Positions 1 to 5,704 of a DNA stretch of 7,270 bases are shown in pieces. The stretch is from Bacillota bacterium (lineage in GTDB: Bacteria; Bacillota; UBA4882; UBA8346): assembly GCA_023436305.1 (NCBI GenBank), contig JAEZJQ010000114.1, forward strand, positions 1 through 7,270, written 5' to 3'. The translations under genes were made by a program, and so were the position numbers. Numbering within the stretch: position 1 is the stretch's first letter; each line of letters begins with the position of its first letter. Below the pieces are notes generated by a model that was given only the letters and a program-made list of their open reading frames with translations, was not told where the DNA came from and ran no database searches.

Positions 1-2225
1 ACCGATACCTCAAGTTTGCCTAAATCAGTGAAGTAATATTGGCCGCTAAACGGGAGCCCACCGCTCAAACTATTAATTTTAACGATAGGAGCGGTATGGT
101 CGTATAACAACGGCGGACTCATCACAATCGGCCCGGTTAACCCCAGGTAGTTTTGCGCTTGAATATATAGGTAATAAGTCTTGCCGTCTTCGAAATCACC
201 CGGCAAAATGGTCTGATAGGCGCTTTGTTGATCCAATAAGGCCAATGTCTGCATCGCGTTAGGATCACAACCGCCGCTGGCAGTCGACCAAAGATACTTA
301 AACTGGGCGACGCCGGTTTCAGGATCGGATGCGTTCCACTGAATGGGTACCTGGCCGTCACTGACCAGGAAGTTATCGCCCTTTTTCGGCAGCAAGAACT
401 GAATATTTTGACAGGCCGGCGGGGTGTGATCGATATGATATCCGTGGGAGTAAGTCGCTACATTCCCCGCCTTATCGGTGGCTGCCACATACAGATAGTT
501 GGTTCCTTGAGTATTAATCGTAATCTCCCCGGTGAGATCGGTTAATGGCGAGCCATTGATACTATATTTCAGGCTGGCCAAGCCGCTTTCGTTATCTTGA
601 GCCAGGATGTTTACCTTCTGTTCCAGAGCATACCGCATCGAGGTATTATCAACGGTAATCATGGGAGCTACCGTATCCGGCATGAAACTCACCGGTTGGG
701 TTTGGCAGGTTCCGCCGTGTCCGTCACTAATTATGGCGTACCACCAGTAAGTGGTTCCACTGGAGAGACTGGTCACATAAGGTATGGACAGTGGACTATA
801 GTTGTTACCGTCACTGCTTAAATAGTATTGAATGGTTAAATGGTCGCCATCCGGATCGGCATTGGTAATATCTTTATTAAAACTGAACCCGGTTTCAGCA
901 AGGTTGATGATTCCACTTGGACCTTGGCCGTTCGGAGCAGTAATAAAGTTGTTATTCAAAGTTACAGCAAATTCCTCACCAATGGTAACTTCATTATCCC
1001 GGTTATCGGTTAAAATCCGGTATTTATATGTTTCATGCGCTTTAAGCCCGGTATTCGTGAAATCGATGGTTCCATCGGTACCGGGAGTTAGCGGTCCACT
1101 ATAGCCACCTCCGGGGTTTTGAGTGCATTCAATGGCGTACCGGCTCCCTCCATTGGCAGCGATTTTAATTTCAAGGTAATGCCCCCCGGCGCTTGAATAT
1201 CCACTATTGGTAACCACTTGAGCTTGATTGACCGGAGCGGCCAGTGTATGAGCGGTGGCCGGTTTCCAGCCGGAAACATTACCGGCTTTGTCAATCAATT
1301 GGATCTGAATTTGAACTTCACAGTTGAAACCGTTAGCCGGGATCACAATGCTGCCGTTTTCATGGCTCGTCGCATAATTTAGCCATTGTCCATTCTCCCA
1401 TTTCTGGATATTCACTTTGCCCGAAAGGCCGCTGGTGGCGTCGCTACCGCCGGTCCAGCTAAAATATGCTCCTTCAGCTTGACCGTGTTTTATAAAGGCT
1501 AGATCGGATACGGACGGGGCGGTTTGATCCAGGATAATCCGGTGCTCGGTAGTTGGCCCCCATTGGCCGGAATTCTTGCTGTGAGCCTGAACATAGACAA
1601 TCTTGGTTCCGTCTGTGGCATTATCTAAATTCCAGGATATTTGGGTTTGATTGGCATTGTACGAAGTCCAAGGTCCGCTGGAACTATTGGCGATTCGAAC
1701 CGTATCCACGACACTGCCGATATCGGATATAGTCAAATTAACGGTCTGGTTTTTAGTGTACAGGTCTCCATTATTAATCGTAAAGGAAACACACGGTAGC
1801 GTCTTGTCCACTTGTAAGGTACCGGTGGATTGCTTAACTCCGCCGTAATTATCCTTGACTGTAATGGTCCAGGTATAGGTCCCGTCTTGGATCGGAGCAG
1901 TAGTGCTGCCGCAAGTCGCCTCTTGGTCCTGGGTATCTTTAATATCTAAAATCTTGGTGCCATTTGCGGAAACAATTGAATATATGTACCATAATCCATC
2001 GTCGTCTCTGTCGATGGCTTGCGGAACAAGTTTGATAACACCGTTACTTAAGGTTTGGGTATTTGGAGCAGGCTGAACGGATAAGAATTCGGGCGCATTA
2101 TTGGCAACGGAAATGACGGCGCTGTCGTACACCAGTTCCCGGTCGCCGTTTTTCGTATATATCCGGTAGACGTAGCTCTGGTGCTTTTGGGCCGGTTGGT
2201 CCGGGACCATATAACAATCTTGTTC
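1..2225 (-). other. Array of Ig/FN3/cadherin-like beta-sandwich modules
   Basis: Boundary motifs recur along the array: VDKTLPCV (about 1788-1811), LDQTAPSVSD (1503-1532), PDTVAPMITV (about 651-680), DHTPPAC (about 414-431) and DHTAPIVKI (about 75-101). Between them are FN3-like or cadherin-like strands such as DPDGDHLTIQYYLSSDG...TTYWWYAIISDG, and repeated D-K-A-G-N-V turns. Acidic DRDDDG and DPDGD loops could bind calcium. The last module is cut by the window edge. Confidence 0.7.
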
Positions 2226-5200
2226 AACTGTTGCCGGAGTCGGCGCCGGACTCGGAGTAGGGGTCGGAGTGGGAGTTATGGCCGGAGCCGTTCCATTTTT
2301 GATGGTAAAACTGGAAGTACAAACGGTAACATCGTGCGGAACTTGATTGCATACAGTGTCATAAACTGTTGTACAATTGTGCTCCGACCAACAAAACGGC
2401 CAAAAAGGCCGACATACATAATCATCACGACATTCTTCACGGGGTACCTGTTGACATACCGTTTCATAAACCTGCTCGATATGACATTCATAATTTCTTG
2501 TTATATCTACTGGAGCCGAGGTGGTAACCGCGCCATTGTTATCATACGCTTTTGCAGTTAAAGTATAATTGGTATTATTTGCATAACTCCAATTAAAACT
2601 GTAACTATATGGGGAAGTCGTATCGGTACTTAATAAAGTGCTTCCAATATAGAATTCAACCTTGCCGACTGAACCGTCACTATCACTTGCGGTTGCGTTA
2701 ATGGTTACGGTTCCGGTACTGTTATTCACGCTTACATTATTCATTATGCTAACACTGGGAGGAATATTAACAACCGTGAAATTAACCGGATTTGAAGTTG
2801 AGGTCAATCCGTCATTGTCATATGCTTTGGCGGTAATACTGTAATTTCCCAGTGGTACGTTGTTCCAGGTAATCGTATACGGTTGTCCGGCAGCGGTTCC
2901 AACCAACGTACTCCCTGAATAAAACTCTACCTTGGCGATTGTCCCGTCTACATCGAAAGCATTGGCGGTAATGGTAATATTTGCCGGGCGAGTAAAAGTC
3001 GAATTTGTATACGGAGCAATTATACTTACAATCGGTGGTCCAGCTTTCACAGCGTTTAAAGTATTCACATCGAGATATCCGGTATCATAATCCCGGGTTT
3101 GATCGGATACATATCCCCGATAGCGAACAATCCGGTAAAATGGAGCCGGATTTTGCGGTTTCTCTATTTTTAAAGCGGTTTGGTACTTATTAGCATTGGT
3201 CCCATAAATCGTCACCGGGGCAATCAAATTCGCTTTGCTTGGATATGTATAATATACCTTGGTTTTCGCGGCTACATTCCCTGAATTATCAATAGCGGTT
3301 AAAGTAACATGAACCCGGTTATTTACAGGCAAGTTAGCGATGGAATATGAATTGATTCCACTATCCAAAGTCACTATGTTTTGTTGCCCGTTATCGGTCC
3401 GCCAGGTTAATACCCGTTCTTTTAAGCCACTGCCACTTACGTTGTCTTGGGCCAGGCAATTCACTGCAAGGGTATTATTCTCAGTAAAAGTTTCATTAAA
3501 ATCGGCAATTGTAGGCGGTATATCATCAATCGTAAAATTACATCCGTCATCGCTGGAAAATCTATCAAATCCATCCCAGACGTCAGTAATTTGACAATTA
3601 ACTACATCCTTAGATTGAAAACCCATGCTTCCAATCGTCATTGGAATAATTACCTGTCCGTTTTGGATGGTAAGATTTTTAAAAACAAATGACACGGGAT
3701 CAGAACCGCTCTTTTTCACCAATAAAATATATTCCTTTAGTGAGTTGGGTTCTGGATCGGTATAATCAAACCGCAACCTGTAATCACTCCGGGCAAAACC
3801 GCTTACCGGGGTTCCAGCCTGATTGATAAGGGTCAGATTGGAAACCACCGGTACAAGAATATTGGTTTGTTGGTTTTGTTGAATATACGGAGTTAATTTG
3901 ATCTGACCCCATCCATTGACTCCATTTTGGCCACGCCTAATAATTAAGTGATATGGTTTCTCTTGCTCCAAACCGACTATATCGCCGCCGTAAATCTTTT
4001 GATAGGTGATTAGATCCAGTGTTTTTTCATATTTCACTGTCCCCGATGAATCCAAAACTTTTATCTCCGGTAACCTTTGACCGGAAACCGAGCCGCTTCT
4101 TTCGTTTTCATACTCCAATAACAAATTGCTATTTTTCGGCACCTTGATTGTCGAGTCAATATACCCCGGATAAGTCCCAAGCGTAATCCGGCTTTCGTAT
4201 TCGGTTGTCAAATATGGGAAATCGATACTCACGGTATAATGGTTAGATGTTGACCCATTTTGTTTCGGCGCCAACTGAATTGTATATTTAGTATCCGAGT
4301 TCAAATAAAGTGATCCGCCGCTAACCGGCAAGGAATTTCCACTATGCAGGATACTTAACCCTTCAACGTAATTAAAACGTATCGTTTGCGGGTATTTTAC
4401 TTCTACGGTTTTGGTAATTACATCATTATCTATCGTTGTAGGAAAGGATTCCATATTTTTTTTGTTAGTTTCATTGAGTTCATTTGGAAACAGGTTGCCA
4501 TAAGTGATCCAACCCGTGGCATTCCCATCGGATTCTTCATTTGCAAATAAAGCATGCAGGGCGGAATGGCCGCCGTGGACTACCAATTCATAATCATGGC
4601 CTGCTTGTGAGAGTATCTTCGCTTTATAATCATTCGGAGAAAAATCTCCGGTATGTTCCTCAATCCATATATAGGGATTCTTGATATCCTGTAAATCCCG
4701 GAAATAACAGTTTAATTTGTCATAAGTGGTAAACCACCAGCCTTTCCATGCCGGCCCATGAGCTTCTATGGAAACATCGATCTCTACATTCGATTCCGGG
4801 CAATGTAATAAGAATCTTCCCCAGTCCGAACCTCCGCTAAAAACTGTCGGATCGACCACGATAGGGTATTTCCGTTTTTTATCCTTCAGCCATTTCATAT
4901 CCAGGACCAGATCACAGTACAACTGGCCTTTCTCCCAGTGGAACCGGGTATCAATCCGTTTGAACGACTTCTTGTTTCCCTTCTCAAACATAACCGAGGG
5001 TAACAGCTGAAAAGCTGTTTTGCCGTCAGCGCCGATCAGATCGATGGTACCGTCTTTGCCGCGTTTATGCTTTAAGCCGCCGAAATCGACCTGGTAACTG
5101 ATGACCGGGGTTGCCGGTAGCTTCGAGAAGATTAACTCATCCTTGATGATGCCTGGTAAAACGGTATACTCTAGGTCACAATTGTCAAATACACCCTTAT

Positions 5201-5459
5201 ACCGGATCTTATTCTTATTAATAGCCCCCTTGCGCTTATTTCTATGTTTGATATTAAACCGAATGCTGTTTTTCCCATGTTCCAGGACCAATCCTTGATC
5301 GGAATCATCGGCGAATCTCGCCCGCAGTGTATTCTTTAAGGATTTATGCCGGAACTTGGCCTGTTTATCGGTATTTTTACCATTGGTTACCGTATCCGAG
5401 GCCAGAGTGGTATCAATCGGCTGGAACTTACCATCCTCATCCTGATAATTCAACGGTTG
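1..5459 (-). CDS. Giant secreted multidomain Ig/FN3-like protein, wall-associated type; body of the gene after codon 68 (3' end outside window)
   Basis: There are 1819 consecutive sense codons in phase with the signal-peptide ORF. Numbering from ATG 5663, residues 69-275 complete a conserved N-terminal region ending YPIVVDPTV (266-274), as in YD/RHS and WapA-like proteins. Residues 275-490 are beta-rich and unassigned, and about 490-590 may be a PPC-like sandwich. Then come Ig-like modules bounded by D-x-P-P/TAP motifs, two Big_9-like repeats (876-965, 968-1055), an eight-Cys hairpin candidate (1060-1115), a Thr-Pro linker (1130-1143), and an Ig/FN3 array to the edge. The likely role is at the cell surface or outside the cell, in adhesion or as a delivery scaffold; the C-terminus that would decide is missing. 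No good restart follows the TAA: TTG 5453 and ATG 4991 lack a ribosome binding site. Expression needs readthrough or a corrected stop, so it may be a pseudogene. Confidence 0.85.
2235..2276 (-). other. Thr-Pro linker
   Basis: The 14 residues TPTPTPTPSPAPTP are a stiff extended spacer of the kind used between domains of secreted and cell-wall proteins. It separates the Cys-rich segment from the following Ig/FN3 array. The repeat DNA (GGAGT/GGGGT units on the plus strand) could slip during replication. Confidence 0.9.
2337..2366 (-). repeat. Direct repeat unit B (VYDTVCNQVP)
   Basis: Second copy of the ten-residue motif, covering the seventh Cys. Most differences from unit A are in third codon positions, so the protein motif looks conserved while the DNA has drifted. 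Confidence 0.7.
2442..2471 (-). repeat. Direct repeat unit A (VYETVCQQVP)
   Basis: This 30-base stretch encodes VYETVCQQVP. It matches unit B, 105 bases downstream on the coding strand, at 22 of 30 bases and 8 of 10 residues. It covers the second Cys of the cysteine-rich segment. Confidence 0.7.
2499..2762 (-). other. Ig-like (Big_9-type) repeat 2
   Basis: Residues 968-1055 repeat the layout of the module before it: PPSVSIM, DSDGSVGKVEFYIGSTLLS, PYSYNWSY, YTLTAKAYDNNGAV, APVDIT. The VEFYxGSTL and LTAKAYDN segments are the most alike. The pair is a tandem duplication diverged at the DNA level. Confidence 0.8.
2769..3038 (-). other. Ig-like (Big_9-type) repeat 1
   Basis: Residues 876-965 run from PPIVSIIAPYTN to VNFTVVN. 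They hold the DVDGTIAKVEFYSGSTLVG core, then PYTITWNNVPLGNYSITAKAYDNDG. This is the typical order of a bacterial Ig-like module: a proline-led first strand, VEFYxGxxxLG, a W strand and a final AKAYDNDG turn. Confidence 0.8.
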
Positions 5460-5525
5460 TTATGATAAATAAGTGGTCCTCCGGCCGTCCTTTTCTAAAA
5501 AAGTCCGGCTGTTTTCCGTTCGCAA
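4840..5525 (-). other. Conserved N-terminal region of WapA/YD-type secreted proteins (spans the TAA)
   Basis: The landmarks are RTENSRTF (residues 48-55), the Q-P-L-N-Y-Q-D-E-D-G-K-F-Q-P-I-D segment just after the stop, LEYTVLPGIIKDELIF, GADGKTAFQLLPSVMF and YPIVVDPTV (266-274). In proteins of this kind the same order is found between the signal peptide and a variable repeat body. It fixes the phase across the stop codon. Confidence 0.7.
5460..5462 (-). other. In-frame TAA (codon 68) interrupting the giant protein gene
   Basis: Minus-strand reading is TAT TTA TCA TAA CAA CCG TTG AAT TAT. The codons on both sides are in the same phase and together spell one family motif (TTYLS-x-QPLNYQDEDGKFQPIDTTL). 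Single substitutions from CAA (Gln), TTA (Leu), AAA (Lys), GAA (Glu), TCA (Ser) or a Tyr codon could each give this TAA. It is the only stop among 1887 codons of this frame. Confidence 0.9.
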
Positions 5526-5663
5526 CTCAGTGAATTCCTTTAATTTTAATAATCGCTCCAATACCAACTTATCTTTATTAGTCTTGGAAGTTTCACCGAG
5601 AACCAGTTGTAAACTGGCCAGTAATAAAAATACCGTGATCAGTAAAATGAAGAACTTTCGCAT
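5460..5663 (-). CDS. N-terminal fragment of giant wall-associated-like protein: signal peptide plus first part of conserved region, ended by in-frame TAA
   Basis: These 67 codons start at ATG 5663 behind a strong ribosome binding site. Residues 1-23 form a Sec signal peptide: RK at positions 2-3, a long Leu/Ile/Val/Phe core, and likely cleavage after VLG at 23. There is no lipobox cysteine. Residues 24-47 are a charged, probably helical linker. Residues 48-67 (RTENSRTFLEKDGRRTTYLS) match the opening of the N-terminal region found on WapA/YD-type secreted proteins of Gram-positive bacteria. In that family the motif continues with a P-x-NYxDxxGxWxPID segment, and exactly that follows in the same frame after the TAA. 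The short product is therefore best read as the amputated head of the large gene. As made, it would be a secreted peptide of about 44 residues. A genuine stand-alone small protein is less likely. Confidence 0.75.
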   Translation of the reverse strand: MRKFFILLITVFLLLASLQLVLGETSKTNKDKLVLERLLKLKEFTELRTENSRTFLEKDGRRTTYLS

Positions 5664-5671
5664 CCCTATAT

Positions 5672-5678
5672 CCCCCTT
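5672..5678 (-). promoter_or_regulatory. Ribosome binding site of the giant secreted protein gene
   Basis: AAGGGGG on the minus strand lies 8 bases before ATG 5663-5661. This strong purine-rich match to the 3' end of 16S rRNA fixes the start. The rest of the 41-base gap (5664-5704) shows no terminator hairpin or promoter that I can see, which fits co-transcription with the upstream oxidoreductase gene. Confidence 0.8.
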
Positions 5679-5704
5679 ACACCGAGCCTCTTAATCTTTT
5701 CCGG

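Larger units (their letters stand above)
2319..2486 (-). other. Eight-cysteine segment with mirror-symmetric spacing (candidate disulfide-ladder beta-hairpin)
   Basis: Cysteines fall at residues 1060, 1070, 1078, 1084, 1091, 1097, 1105 and 1115, separated by 9, 7, 5, 6, 5, 7 and 9 residues. Each nested pair sums to 2175, and all within-arm steps are even (10, 8, 6), which places every Cys on the same face of a beta strand. The turn is RPFWPF between Cys 1084 and Cys 1091. The simplest structure is a hairpin with four stacked cross-strand disulfides. It lies between the second Ig-like repeat and the Thr-Pro linker. The spacing is read directly; the disulfides are inferred. Confidence 0.7.

Noticed and set aside
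597..1104. Plus-strand ORFs of 74 and 90 codons
   Set aside because: They lie antisense to the continuous giant minus-strand frame, lack ribosome binding sites and show no recognisable protein features.
2276..2491. Minus-strand ORF of 71 codons in another frame
   Set aside because: It overlaps the Cys-rich segment in a different phase; the main frame carries clear motif structure and this one does not.
2181..2561. Plus-strand ORF of 126 codons, Arg/Ser-rich at its start
   Set aside because: It is the shadow of the minus-strand Thr-Pro linker and Cys-rich segment; the Arg/Ser/Gly run is the reverse complement of the Pro and Thr codons.
4989..5453. Internal restart of translation at TTG 5453 or ATG 4991
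   Set aside because: Neither has a usable ribosome binding site, and both would leave the product without a signal peptide.
5460..5462. Reassigned genetic code or UGA/UAG-type recoding (selenocysteine, pyrrolysine) at codon 68
   Set aside because: The codon is TAA, not TGA or TAG. No other TAA appears in about 2400 codons of the two genes except the natural end of the oxidoreductase gene, so TAA is not used as a sense codon here.
5440..5480. Frameshift as the cause of the interruption
   Set aside because: The motif continues in the same phase on both sides of the TAA, so no insertion or deletion outside multiples of three is needed.
5664..5704. Promoter or terminator in the gap between the two genes
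   Set aside because: The 41 bases hold a ribosome binding site but no hairpin plus T-run and no convincing -35/-10 pair.
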